Positions 45,147 to 54,074 of a DNA stretch of 64,000 nt are shown here, in pieces (within the stretch, counting starts at the first letter, position 1; the number at the start of each line of letters is the position of its first letter). Position numbers and translations under genes: made by a program. Below the pieces are notes generated by a model. It was not told the DNA's origin and made no database searches. It worked only from the letters and a program-made list of their open reading frames with translations. Where the stretch lies: the NCBI RefSeq assembly GCF_019236475.1, contig NZ_JAFAIX010000012.1, positions 248,001 to 312,000 on the forward strand, in the 5' to 3' direction. The stretch is from Chitinophaga sp. GTDB taxonomy: Bacteria > Bacteroidota > Bacteroidia > Chitinophagales > Chitinophagaceae.

Positions 45147-46355
45147 CTACCCCCTGTAAACAAACCTTAAATACCGCTGCCGCAAGGCAGTATGATAATA
45201 AAATGCCCCGGCCATTACTACCGCAGCCACCGCTAATATCAACGGCTGCGGCCAACAGTAAAATATTCCGGAAACCAATATCACATATCGCGCATACTCC
45301 AAGTAGAATACCCACTGCTTCTGCTCTAGTATCGCACCACAATTAATTAATGTAAGCACAATCAATATGGTGATGCCTATCTGTACAAACATCGGCACAT
45401 AATGCTCCAGTAACAAAAATGTAAATAATATAACAAGCGTTGCTCCAATCTGCCAGACTACATAACTGTTTAATTTAGGCGTCTCCGTTAGCTCATCCTT
45501 GCTAGCCAAATACCGCCCTTCCAGTATCTCCCTGGCAGCAGGATCCACATTGTCCGGCTTCCCAAAAACAATCTTCCACCGCTCCCTCCACGTATTAGCC
45601 CGCCTTACAGAATACAACATCTCCAAGAAAAAATGAAAATGCTGCCATAAAAAACTATTACTGTTCAATGGCTTAGTCAACCCATAGACTGGCTCCTCCC
45701 CCTCCGGAGTAAATGTCCCAAACAACTTATCCCAGATGATAAATACATCCCCGTAGTTCCTGTCCAGGTAATGGGGATTACTCGCATGATGCACCCTATG
45801 ATGCGAAGGTGTCACTAATATATATTCCAATATCCCCAACTTCCCAATCGTACGCGTATGAATAAAAAATGGATATAACCCATGCACCAACAACATACTG
45901 GTGATCATCCCAGGTGGAAAACCTATCACCGGCAATACCGACCAGAACCCCGTCCGTAGAAAGGCCTGGAATACCGTTATCCTCGCCGATACCGTATAAT
46001 TAAATTCCTCACTCTGATGATGCACCACATGCGCACACCAAAATAACGTCACTTCATGCGCCAACCGATGATACCAATACCACACAAAATCTGTACATAA
46101 TAACAAAGCCACCCACATCAACACACTAGGCCGTATCTCAAATAATGCATACCTACTATACAGATACGTATACACGAAATAAAACAACCCCACCGTAAAT
46201 GTGTCCGCTAATCGCTCGGCTATCCCGACACTGATATTCAGTACGGTATCATTAAATCGGAAGTAAGTCTTCCCCTGCTTACTCGCCACCAAATACTCCA
46301 GTCCCATAAATGCCAAAAACAATGGAACCGCAAATGCCAGATAATTTAAATGCAC
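45147..46355 (-). CDS. Sterol desaturase / fatty acid hydroxylase family membrane protein
   Basis: A 402-residue membrane protein with the three histidine boxes of the family: H96-R-L-A-H100, H109-V-V-H112-H113, and H185-H186-R-V-H189-H190. These bind a di-iron centre that hydroxylates or desaturates a lipid. The C-terminal third (from about residue 290) is an extra four-helix membrane segment. The substrate is unknown; ornithine lipid, carotenoid or alkyl-lipid roles have been reported in relatives. Single gene, convergent with the sigma factor. Confidence 0.88.
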   Translation of the reverse strand: MHLNYLAFAVPLFLAFMGLEYLVASKQGKTYFRFNDTVLNISVGIAERLADTFTVGLFYFVYTYLYSRYALFEIRPSVLMWVALLLCTDFVWYWYHRLAHEVTLFWCAHVVHHQSEEFNYTVSARITVFQAFLRTGFWSVLPVIGFPPGMITSMLLVHGLYPFFIHTRTIGKLGILEYILVTPSHHRVHHASNPHYLDRNYGDVFIIWDKLFGTFTPEGEEPVYGLTKPLNSNSFLWQHFHFFLEMLYSVRRANTWRERWKIVFGKPDNVDPAAREILEGRYLASKDELTETPKLNSYVVWQIGATLVILFTFLLLEHYVPMFVQIGITILIVLTLINCGAILEQKQWVFYLEYARYVILVSGIFYCWPQPLILAVAAVVMAGAFYYHTALRQRYLRFVYRG

Positions 46356-46524
46356 TAGTATGTTTTTTTAAGTCAGCAATCTGAATGAGGCATGGCACAG
46401 GCACTACGCACAGGCTGGCTGCACGCAAATACACTGCTGATAATAAATTGGGTGGTGGTAAATCGAAACAATATTAATCAATAAATCTTAAATATCCTAC
46501 CAAATAAGTAGACTAATTGATGAT

Positions 46525-46560
46525 AAAAAAAGTGCATCCCCTTTCGGTGAATGCACTTTT
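46525..46560 (-). terminator. Terminator of the AAA-rtcB operon
   Basis: AAAGTGCAT and ATGCACTTT with an inner CC/GG pairing; on the minus strand it is followed by a run of T residues. It begins 22 bases after the rtcB stop. Confidence 0.8.
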
Positions 46561-46581
46561 ATAACTAACCAAAACAAGGCC

Positions 46582-48000
46582 TTAGTCTTCCGACTGCCCA
46601 GGATCCGCCATCCGCACAATCTTCGGGGTAAATCGCCCGAGAATATCTACCAACTCCTGCTGCGCAGCCATTACGGTGTTAATATCCTTATACGCCATAG
46701 GCGCCTCATCTAATCCGCCCCCAATCAGGGTTACGCCGTGTTCTTTCAGTACGGTACGCATGTCATGCCCTGTAATACGCTGCAGCGCTGCAGAACGAGA
46801 CATCTGCCTCCCCGCACCATGACTGGCAGAGGAAAGAGACTGTACTTCTCCTCGCCCCCGAACAATAAACCCAGGCGCGGTCATAGAACCAGGAATAATG
46901 CCCAGTACGCCTTTGCCCGCTGGTGTAGCTCCTTTACGATGCACAATTACTTCGCGCCCTTCATACATTTCTTTCCAGGCAAAATTGTGATGATTCTCTA
47001 CCCTCGCCAGCAAATTCCCGCCTACGGCTCTGATCAGCCGCTTATGAATCAAATGATGACAAGCAGACGCATAATCCCCAGCTAGATTCATAGCCAACCA
47101 ATATTCCTGCCCTGCCTCGGAATTCAAATCCAGATATGCTAACTGCTGTACCTGGGATGGCAATGGACATAATTCCCTCGCCAGCCGCGTGTACTCCCCC
47201 GCAATCTGTCCACCAATTCCACGAGAACCAGAATGCGACAATAACGCTACATACCGCCCCGGTAGCAGGTTCAGATCATTATCCACCGCTACAATTTCTA
47301 CTAAACCCCACTCTACAAAGTGATTCCCAGAACCAGAGGTTCCCAACTGAGCTACGGCTTTATCCTTAAGGCGACGAAGGAATGGAATCTCCCTAAATTC
47401 TTCTCTTTCTAATACTGGGTCATCTTTCTCTATATCTAATTCTCCCCCTACGCCAAATACGGTATTCTTTCCCAGCTCTTTCTTGAACTTCTCAAACTGC
47501 CCTTCCAGTACATGTTCTGGCAGATCCAAAATACTCATGCACATCCGACAACCAATATCCACCCCTACGCCATACGGAATAATACTGTTCTCTGTTGCCA
47601 ATACACCGCCAATCGGCAATCCATACCCCTGGTGCGCATCGGCCATCAGGGCGCCTGCTACGGTAACGGGCAAACGCATTGCGTTATTCATCTGCTTCCT
47701 GGTCCCCTCATCAATAAAAGCGGACCCATAAGTATAATAAGGCACTGGCTCCGCCAATAATGCGGCTTCTTTCCGCTCCGGCGCTTCTTCCTTATGCAAC
47801 TTCACAGCTACCTTATCCAGGAACTCATGTTCCAGGAATTGTTCTGGCGATTCCAGTACTTGCAGCAATAATGCTTTCACGGCTGCTTCACTGGAATATT
47901 TATAATGCATATTAATAACGGTCATGGCTACACTGATAGCAGGCCCTTGCGGATATCCAATGCCTAGCAACCATTTACCGCTGATTTTAAATTTTCCCAT
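46582..48000 (-). CDS. rtcB: RtcB-family RNA-splicing ligase
   Basis: A 472-residue enzyme that joins RNA 2',3'-cyclic phosphate or 3'-phosphate ends to 5'-OH ends using GTP and Mn. Metal and GTP motifs are visible: G-V-G-V-D-I-G-C-R-M near residue 145, G-S-G-N-H-F-V near residue 222, H-S-G-S-R-G-I-G near residue 257, and A-S-H-G-A-G-R near residue 392, whose region contains the guanylated His. The start could be any of the Met residues within the first 31; Met1 is kept because the preceding gap is 18 bases. It is downstream of an AAA+ ATPase gene. Confidence 0.93.
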   Translation of the reverse strand: MGKFKISGKWLLGIGYPQGPAISVAMTVINMHYKYSSEAAVKALLLQVLESPEQFLEHEFLDKVAVKLHKEEAPERKEAALLAEPVPYYTYGSAFIDEGTRKQMNNAMRLPVTVAGALMADAHQGYGLPIGGVLATENSIIPYGVGVDIGCRMCMSILDLPEHVLEGQFEKFKKELGKNTVFGVGGELDIEKDDPVLEREEFREIPFLRRLKDKAVAQLGTSGSGNHFVEWGLVEIVAVDNDLNLLPGRYVALLSHSGSRGIGGQIAGEYTRLARELCPLPSQVQQLAYLDLNSEAGQEYWLAMNLAGDYASACHHLIHKRLIRAVGGNLLARVENHHNFAWKEMYEGREVIVHRKGATPAGKGVLGIIPGSMTAPGFIVRGRGEVQSLSSASHGAGRQMSRSAALQRITGHDMRTVLKEHGVTLIGGGLDEAPMAYKDINTVMAAQQELVDILGRFTPKIVRMADPGQSED

Positions 48001-48018
48001 TTTTCCTTTTAAGGTTTA

Positions 48019-49098
48019 TTAATTCACCATTTCCTCGACTTCCTGCCTGCGAAATCCAATCACTCTTGGCTGGGTTTCTGGCACCGTTTCATGCGGATTC
48101 GTAATCTCAGCCACACTCATCGGACGAGAAATGATTTGGTTGAACCCTAGATGGTCCGACAAACGCTGTGCCTTTTCCACAGACAACTTACCAAACTCAT
48201 AACGGGCTATCAGCCTGCCTTTACGCAGCAAAGCGTTATCAACCGATTTAAGATCACTGTTAAATGAACAGATCAACTGTACATTCAAACAATCGGACAA
48301 CAACCCATCCGATAAATTCAATAAATTGGATACAGATGAACTGCCGGTTATTTTCCTGTCTAGTATGATATTTTCTGCATCTTCTATGATCACTACACTG
48401 TTGGGATTTTCTACCAACAAATTCATGAAAGAAGGACTGGTGATGTACTCTGCCATATCTGGGGAGACAAACAACACTTTCTTCTTCAGTCTGCCAATCA
48501 GATAACGGAGATAAGTGGTTTTTCCTGTTCCAGGCAAACCGTGCAGCAACACAATTCCCTTGTCCTTATCTTTCTTCAAACGCTGTTGTATCAACTGATC
48601 CACGGCTATGAAGTCATCTTCGTAATATAAAGCCAAATCCAACTTGGTACGCTTGATCTCCATACGCTTCAATCCCATTCCTCCATCTTGGGAGGATATC
48701 AGGTTGATCTCCTGTGGCTTGCGCTTCGCTTTCTGTTTCAATGGTGCTATGGCAGCAGTCACTTTGCTTACAAAAACATCATCCCCTTCCGGATGCAATA
48801 TTTCCATATACTGAGATTCGAGATAGATCATGCGTTGCTCCTTTAACAGGAAAATGATTTCATCATGATTGTACGAATTCGTATTCCGGTCATAATCTTT
48901 ATCTCTGTAGATTTGAATGATGTCCGCGGCCAGATTGGTTTCTATCCATTTGATGGCCTTCTCCTTATCCAGGTTGAATATGGAGTGCATACTTGGCAAC
49001 CTATTACAGTGGTGAAAGTATACATTCATTTTATCCAGGAATCCTCCGGAGGATAGATACAAATCACCGATATCTGGGTTTCTATATGAGTTGTTCAT
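48019..49098 (-). CDS. AAA+ family ATPase linked to rtcB
   Basis: A 359-residue protein. Residues 1-165 have no recognised domain. Residues 180-330 form an AAA module with Walker A G-L-P-G-T-G-K-T (187-194) and Walker B V-V-I-I-E-D (235-240). Sensor/arginine residues follow in N-A-L-L-R-K-G-R near residue 287. It lacks the sigma54-contacting and CARF features of RtcR, so it is not the classical rtc activator. Operon partnership with RtcB suggests a helper in RNA repair or an RNA/protein remodeller; this is inference. Confidence 0.82.
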   Translation of the reverse strand: MNNSYRNPDIGDLYLSSGGFLDKMNVYFHHCNRLPSMHSIFNLDKEKAIKWIETNLAADIIQIYRDKDYDRNTNSYNHDEIIFLLKEQRMIYLESQYMEILHPEGDDVFVSKVTAAIAPLKQKAKRKPQEINLISSQDGGMGLKRMEIKRTKLDLALYYEDDFIAVDQLIQQRLKKDKDKGIVLLHGLPGTGKTTYLRYLIGRLKKKVLFVSPDMAEYITSPSFMNLLVENPNSVVIIEDAENIILDRKITGSSSVSNLLNLSDGLLSDCLNVQLICSFNSDLKSVDNALLRKGRLIARYEFGKLSVEKAQRLSDHLGFNQIISRPMSVAEITNPHETVPETQPRVIGFRRQEVEEMVN

Positions 49099-49131
49099 TT
49101 CGTTTATACGTTTATGTTAGATAAGGACTTA

Positions 49132-49149
49132 CCGGAGCCTTCGCTCCGG
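49132..49149 (-). promoter_or_regulatory. Hairpin in the leader of the AAA-rtcB operon
   Basis: CCGGAGC and GCTCCGG close a four-base loop (GAAG on the minus strand), 33 bases upstream of the AAA start codon. It lacks a T tract and may influence mRNA stability or translation. Confidence 0.45.
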
Positions 49150-49318
49150 CATCATACCTTTCGTTAGTGGTCGATACTAAGTACGCGACCGGTTGGGGTT
49201 ATTGGGTTAATGCAAACAGAGATGAAAAAAATATTTTTCTAAAGGACATAAAAAGCCTGGCAGGGCAGGATTACCCCGCCATTGCAATGTTATGTACCTC
49301 CTCAATAAGTCATATTCA

Positions 49319-49352
49319 TAAAAAAACCCGGCCTGTTGAACACGGACCGGGT
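49319..49352 (-). terminator. Terminator after the 45-residue small ORF
   Basis: ACCCGG-CC and GG-A-CCGGGT pair with one bulge; on the minus strand T residues follow. It lies about 20 bases after the small ORF stop. Confidence 0.8.
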
Positions 49353-49373
49353 CTACTAACGTTAACGTATATA

Positions 49374-49511
49374 CTACGTTATCGCATACCTTGTCCGTTT
49401 AGCTTGCTTGAGGGCAAAGCTATCTCCAAACCATTTACAGTAGCGGGTTTCCGCAACTGCCAATAGTTCATGGCTCCAGTGTTTTTGTTCGATTACAGAT
49501 ATAATCATCAT
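49374..49511 (-). CDS. Small protein of 45 residues, C-x-W ... F-A-L-K family (copy 1)
   Basis: No known family recognised. The product has Cys25, Trp27, Phe28, Asp30 and F-A-L-K at 32-35, followed by a basic tail. A second frame 5 kb away (54794-54925) has Cys25, Trp27, Tyr28, Asp31 and F-A-L-K at 33-36. Both have the same distance from the first Met and also share Ile3 and Ser13. This conservation in an otherwise drifting sequence favours translation. The start lies 12 bases after the T tract of a terminator (49524-49554), so expression probably needs read-through or processing. Its terminator follows. Function unknown; no secretion signal. Confidence 0.5.
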   Translation of the reverse strand: MMIISVIEQKHWSHELLAVAETRYCKWFGDSFALKQAKRTRYAIT

Positions 49512-49523
49512 CGAAAAATGCAA

Positions 49524-49554
49524 TAAAAAAAGCCCGGTTCACGGAACCGAGCTC
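49524..49554 (-). terminator. Terminator between the two small ORFs of region A
   Basis: On the minus strand AGCTCGGTTC, CGT, GAACCGGGCT forms a 10-base stem (one G-U) followed by seven T residues. Strong intrinsic terminator, or an attenuator for the 45-residue ORF that starts just after it. Confidence 0.85.
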
Positions 49555-49579
49555 TTTTTTACTGATACAAGTATATTTT

Positions 49580-49669
49580 CTACCTGTAAAAACAAAACGC
49601 CCGGAACTCGCTCTCAATCAGCACTATGCCGTGATCCGCGAAGCTCATATTTGTGTTATAGCGTTTCAT
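49580..49669 (-). CDS. Small ORF of 29 residues downstream of a strong promoter
   Basis: It starts M-K-R-Y-N-T-N-M-S-F-A-D-H-G and ends with an aromatic tail F-C-F-Y-R. It is preceded by an A-rich stretch usual for Bacteroidota starts, lies about 30 bases after the expected transcription start, and is followed 25 bases later by a strong terminator. It could be a leader peptide controlling read-through into the 45-residue ORF, or a free small protein. No family recognised. Confidence 0.45.
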   Translation of the reverse strand: MKRYNTNMSFADHGIVLIESEFRAFCFYR

Positions 49670-49706
49670 TTTTTAAAGGTTTATTGAATTAATAATTTTG
49701 ACGATG

Positions 49707-49739
49707 CAAAGATAATTATAAGTGTTTTGATATTGCAAA
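49707..49739 (-). promoter_or_regulatory. Bacteroidota-type promoter of the small-ORF unit (region A)
   Basis: Minus strand: TTTG, 21-base spacer, TATCTTTG (perfect TAnnTTTG). The spacing agrees with the tRNA promoter (20 bases). The small 29-codon ORF begins about 37 bases later. Confidence 0.7.
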
Positions 49740-49794
49740 TTTTTGACAAACTTTTTTTAAATTTTTTTTACGTGTCGTAAATTTATCATGATCG

Positions 49795-52029
49795 CTATGC
49801 CTTCTTCAGCAGTACTTTCTGTCCAACAAAATCCACCGCTGCATCTATCACCTCCAACATACTAGCCCAGCTCTCTGCTTTCTCAAAAGCATGCTTATAA
49901 ATCTTCTTCACCGTTACATGTAGTTTATCTCCTTCTACTGTACTGCTTACAATAAAGGAACCGCAGGCATTATCTACATTACGCACCAACTTCTCCGCAC
50001 CCTCTACTTTATATCCTGCTGGTATATGCACAACGATATCATGTTCAAAACTACGCGCAAATGGTTCATACATATCCACCTTACGATCACGCTGTTCCTG
50101 CTTGATGGTCAGTTGTCCGCCAATTAATCGGCCTACATCAAATATATAATTATTGCCTGCTTTCTTCAGGAATCCTTCCAATATAAATTTAGTATCGTAC
50201 ACAAAATCAGGATTGGTATGACGCATGCCCATATTCTTGATCCTATAAGATGTTAGCTCTTTCGGCGTTGCGTCAAATTGTGATTTCACTTCACTATTGA
50301 ATGCGTCTTTCTGGTCTTTCCGTGCCTGTGCAAAGGCATTGGTATATTCTTCTGCCAGCGCTTTGTTTCTGCGACTGTCAGCGAATTTTTCCATAAAGGA
50401 TTCACGGATACCCAGCGCCTGCCTTTCTTCCTCGTAATAATCTTCAAACAACAAAAGATCTTTCTGCCCGTCTGCTCTTAATGCGCCACGCAAGGTAGTA
50501 GTACGATCTACCAACAGTTGTTCCATTTTATTATCTAGGGAGATATCAATTTTCTCCAGATGGCTATTCTGATCTGCAGTACTGAATGGGATTTTCACAC
50601 GCGTTGCAAATGGAGGATCATCTTTCTTTTGAGCGCCACCCACTTCATTCGTCACAATAGCATTCTGACCTTCATGGGCAGTAGAAAAAATATTACAATG
50701 TGAAAATACACTGGCAGAAGTAATATACACTGGTTTGTCCGTCCTGGTTTTCAGCACATACTCAAAATCCCCTGGCTCCAACAACTCTCCATCTGCTGGA
50801 CCATATTTGTTGGTCACCAATACCACATCACTCCGTATATCCAGTTCATGCAGGGTTCTAGCCACCAGGCTGATAAATAGGCGGTTGTCAGAATCACTTA
50901 GATTTCTAGAGAGACCCACGTTAATCTTGCTATCTGGGAACACTCTAAAAAACGCCATGTATCTCATCGCATAAAATACATAATAAGGAATACTATCTTT
51001 CGGCAATTTACTACCTCTATCCCGCTGATAAGTTTTAATCATGTCGCGCACACCATCCACATAAGACACAGGGCCCGGCGTACCAGCATAACGGTAATTA
51101 CCAAGGGCTCCCAATCTTGCTCCAGATACGATTTCCCCATCCAGCGGATTTCTCCGATAGCTGCCTGCTGGCACTTCTATATCGCCATACACGTATTTTC
51201 CGTAGTTCACATTCATACGAATATTAGCCACTTGCCGATAAGGCGACATCCACAATTGTGTAGGCAATGCGGGAATATTTCTCACTAACAAATCAAATAC
51301 ATTACCATCGTCATCTTTGGTGATTTTGAAATCAGGTGCTCCATTGGCGGTAGTATATCTAATCGAATACTTATCACTTATTTCGCAGTGTACAGAAAGC
51401 TGTTTAATGGGCTTGTCATCTCCCAAAACAAAAATCTGTTGGTCTATGGCGCCACTGGCATCTTTCATTTCTTCTACCAGAACAAAATAATCAATGATAT
51501 CGCCCACTTGCAGATCGGGAATAGCCAGTTTGCTTTTCTGTTGCTTGTTTTCATCCTGCTCAGTGACCATTTCTTCATCCACTTTCACTTCTTTACGAGT
51601 ACCATCTGCTTTGATAATCCGAACACCGATAATGGTAGTAGCTTTCGCCCGAAAGCCATTCAGTTGGCGGAATTTCTTAAAGCTGAATTGAGAATATTCC
51701 TCCAACGCTACTTTATCGTTAATCTTCACCATTTCCCGAACGGTAGTAGCATAAAAGATATCCCGCTGTACATAAAAGCCAAATACACTGGCTTTCAGCT
51801 TCTTGGAACTCGAGACCTTTACATCGATATGTTTTGCCAGCACCACAGCCGATTGCTTGGTATCGATGTTCGTAAGATCAGGCTGATTAAAGGCTTTGAT
51901 GTTCCAGCCCCAGACTTCCGTACGGGCGGTAATAGCCCGCTCATTATACTTTTCTAGGTCTTTCTTTTTCTGCGCGAATGTCAGTACAGATAGCAGTAAA
52001 AAGAGCAGTGTTAGATGCAGTACTCTCAT
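49795..52029 (-). CDS. DUF3857-type exported protein with degenerate transglutaminase-like domain
   Basis: A 744-residue protein with a signal peptide (about 1-19, L-T-F-A-Q). The N-terminal half is a beta-rich DUF3857-like domain; the middle resembles a transglutaminase core. At the place where the neighbour (52046-53932) has Y-G-D-C-K-G this protein reads S-D-S-D-N, and the catalytic His region reads D-F-E-Y-V. The active-site Cys and His therefore appear lost, suggesting a non-catalytic partner. Its gene follows the intact paralogue by 16 bases, so the two probably work as a periplasmic pair. Confidence 0.8.
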   Translation of the reverse strand: MRVLHLTLLFLLLSVLTFAQKKKDLEKYNERAITARTEVWGWNIKAFNQPDLTNIDTKQSAVVLAKHIDVKVSSSKKLKASVFGFYVQRDIFYATTVREMVKINDKVALEEYSQFSFKKFRQLNGFRAKATTIIGVRIIKADGTRKEVKVDEEMVTEQDENKQQKSKLAIPDLQVGDIIDYFVLVEEMKDASGAIDQQIFVLGDDKPIKQLSVHCEISDKYSIRYTTANGAPDFKITKDDDGNVFDLLVRNIPALPTQLWMSPYRQVANIRMNVNYGKYVYGDIEVPAGSYRRNPLDGEIVSGARLGALGNYRYAGTPGPVSYVDGVRDMIKTYQRDRGSKLPKDSIPYYVFYAMRYMAFFRVFPDSKINVGLSRNLSDSDNRLFISLVARTLHELDIRSDVVLVTNKYGPADGELLEPGDFEYVLKTRTDKPVYITSASVFSHCNIFSTAHEGQNAIVTNEVGGAQKKDDPPFATRVKIPFSTADQNSHLEKIDISLDNKMEQLLVDRTTTLRGALRADGQKDLLLFEDYYEEERQALGIRESFMEKFADSRRNKALAEEYTNAFAQARKDQKDAFNSEVKSQFDATPKELTSYRIKNMGMRHTNPDFVYDTKFILEGFLKKAGNNYIFDVGRLIGGQLTIKQEQRDRKVDMYEPFARSFEHDIVVHIPAGYKVEGAEKLVRNVDNACGSFIVSSTVEGDKLHVTVKKIYKHAFEKAESWASMLEVIDAAVDFVGQKVLLKKA

Positions 52030-52045
52030 AGTTGATTAGGATAAA

Positions 52046-53932
52046 CTATTTCTTGTTAAGGGTAACTTGTTCCAGGTAGGCTTTGTTCAGCGCCTGAATA
52101 TCCGTATTCCACTGGTTAAAGGCAGATTTCTCCAACCAGTTGTTTTTAATAATAATTTCTTTTTGGTAGACGACTTTCGCTCCGGCCTGTTTGTACGAAA
52201 TATGGAAGGCATATCCGTCTCTGTCTATGGTGAGTCCCTCTGGTAATTCTGCTTTATACCCCGTAGGAATTTCCAGGGTGGTTTCATGCTTCACGTGATG
52301 CTTGTATTGAAACAACATATCAGAGGTGCGTTTGGCGGTATCTATGGAATAACTACCGAACTCTTTTCGGAAGTCCATCTCTATAAACATATCATCTCCA
52401 AATCCGGCTACAGCGCCCTGGAAACGAAGGTCATAGTTGATATCCATCGGATGATTCCAGGTTTCCATATCGGAGCTCACGAGGTTGGTAATATTGTATT
52501 TATCATTTGTTTCGTTTAGATAACGTACCAATGCGTCACTCACTTTCTCTTTACGAATACCATTTACTTGCGACAGCATAAACTCTTTACTTTCTCCATC
52601 CCACTGGTGACGGGCTTTCCCGACGAGTGCATTCCCTTCAATCCGCAAGGTTCGCGACTCTGTTTCTGTATTCTGTGTATAAGTACGGGTGGGCACACGG
52701 TCAAGGATAAACGAATCTCCATCTTCAATCATCACCTGCCTACCTTGGATGCGTTGAGCATATTGATTCATCCCGATATATGTTTCCGTTGCATCCAGGA
52801 AGTAGCGTTTCCCTTTATAGTTCAGCGCACAGATCATGTGATTATCCACCGCCATGCTGGGAATGGAATAGTCGTACGCAATGTGATCCGTACCAATCCA
52901 GCATAGGCGGGCATCAAATCCTAAAGCTTTCAGCAAACCACGGGTAAGATTAGCCATCCCTTTACAGTCGCCATACTTATGCTGTAATACAGACTGGGCG
53001 GCCTCCGGCTTAAATCCAGCAATACCGTCTTCAAAAGCGATATAGCGGATATTATCCTGTACCCAGTGATATATAGCCATAATCTTAGCGGTATCGGCGC
53101 TTAGTCCTTTTGTAATCTCCTGTGCTTTTTCTTTAATAGTGGTTTCATTGTCACCTATTTTATTCACCAGGGAATGATACCAAGCATACAGATCTTCTGT
53201 TTTATTAAAGTATTTTAATTGCTCGCCGGTCTTGGCAGTGGCTGATTGAGATAGCACCAATAGATGTGGATATTTGTAGGAAGGTCCGGGAGACTGCCGT
53301 TCCTTTTGTGTAGCTGCTAATCCAGTAGCGGTATAGGTGTATATGTCTGCATCGTGTTTACTATCATACTCCGCTTTTTTGACAATATTAGCTCCATTGA
53401 AATTCATCTCTTTAATCTCCGCCTTCATCCAACGAGGAATGACGATGGTCACTGTTTTGCTGGTTACTGGGAAGATTTCGGGGAAATAGATAGCTGTGAA
53501 GTACCTGGGATCTAAGATTGTTTTCTCCAATTCCACTCTGCTTTCCGTCCCTTTCTTTACCAGGTCGAGCATCAGGCCGCATATCTTCGCGTCGGAATAG
53601 AATATATCGTCCACGGAATAATTGGCGTACTTAGGCTGGATATCTTTGCGTCTGTCATTATTTATGTAGACACGTACTTCATCTATCCGGCTTTTATCAT
53701 CATAAAACACCGCGAATGGCACATTCGTACGGAACTGATTACACACGTAGGTTGTTTTCAACTCCTGTTTGATGTTGATGGGATTATCCTTATCGCTGCT
53801 ATAAACGAATTCATATCGATCTTCCTGCGAACTGATGGTAACATTTTTTTCAGGATCGTCGTAGGCACTGGCAGGTAGGGTACATAGCAATAGGCAAATG
53901 TACAGGAATAGGTATTTCAGATTTTGGGTCAT
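52046..53932 (-). CDS. DUF3857 and transglutaminase-like domain protein
   Basis: A 628-residue exported protein (signal peptide about 1-23, ending P-A-S-A-Y). DUF3857 domain about residues 50-230; transglutaminase-like core about 270-390 with the catalytic triad visible: Cys in H-K-Y-G-D-C-K-G, His in V-D-N-H-M-I, Asp in F-L-D-A-T. The C-terminal third is beta-rich. Such proteins are common in Bacteroidota envelopes; the substrate (protein cross-linking or peptidase) is unknown. First gene of a two-gene operon. Confidence 0.88.
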   Translation of the reverse strand: MTQNLKYLFLYICLLLCTLPASAYDDPEKNVTISSQEDRYEFVYSSDKDNPINIKQELKTTYVCNQFRTNVPFAVFYDDKSRIDEVRVYINNDRRKDIQPKYANYSVDDIFYSDAKICGLMLDLVKKGTESRVELEKTILDPRYFTAIYFPEIFPVTSKTVTIVIPRWMKAEIKEMNFNGANIVKKAEYDSKHDADIYTYTATGLAATQKERQSPGPSYKYPHLLVLSQSATAKTGEQLKYFNKTEDLYAWYHSLVNKIGDNETTIKEKAQEITKGLSADTAKIMAIYHWVQDNIRYIAFEDGIAGFKPEAAQSVLQHKYGDCKGMANLTRGLLKALGFDARLCWIGTDHIAYDYSIPSMAVDNHMICALNYKGKRYFLDATETYIGMNQYAQRIQGRQVMIEDGDSFILDRVPTRTYTQNTETESRTLRIEGNALVGKARHQWDGESKEFMLSQVNGIRKEKVSDALVRYLNETNDKYNITNLVSSDMETWNHPMDINYDLRFQGAVAGFGDDMFIEMDFRKEFGSYSIDTAKRTSDMLFQYKHHVKHETTLEIPTGYKAELPEGLTIDRDGYAFHISYKQAGAKVVYQKEIIIKNNWLEKSAFNQWNTDIQALNKAYLEQVTLNKK

Positions 53933-53982
53933 ATTAGGCTACTGATTACCATTAAATATAAATATTATAAATAATTTTAACA

Positions 53983-54013
53983 AAAAAGCCGGCAGGAAAA
54001 CCCTACCGGCTTA
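53983..54013 (-). terminator. Terminator of the dinB-like gene
   Basis: AAGCCGG and CCGGCTT with an inner AGG/CCC pairing around AAAA; on the minus strand it ends in six T residues. It lies about 60 bases after the DinB-family stop. Confidence 0.8.
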
Positions 54014-54074
54014 ATAATCAGCATACCAGGGAATTAACAATAATAGATGACCTGATTATTGGTCGACCTAAAAA

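Larger units (their letters stand above)
49099..49794. other. Long intergenic stretch with two small reading frames and terminators
   Basis: Read on the minus strand this holds a promoter (49707-49739), a 29-codon frame, a terminator, a 45-codon frame, another terminator, a C+G-rich hairpin near 49257-49281 followed by TTTTT, and the leader hairpin before the AAA gene. The plus-strand frame at 49167-49466 begins with GTG and is not supported by context. Confidence 0.6.

Noticed and set aside
49167..49466. Plus-strand frame of 99 codons with a plausible-looking N-terminal part
   Set aside because: It starts with GTG, overlaps the terminator and the conserved small ORF on the other strand, and has no promoter or homologue that I recognise.
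49389..49481. Alternative 30-codon ATG frame inside the 45-residue small ORF
   Set aside because: The other frame aligns with the homologue at 54794-54925 and this one does not.
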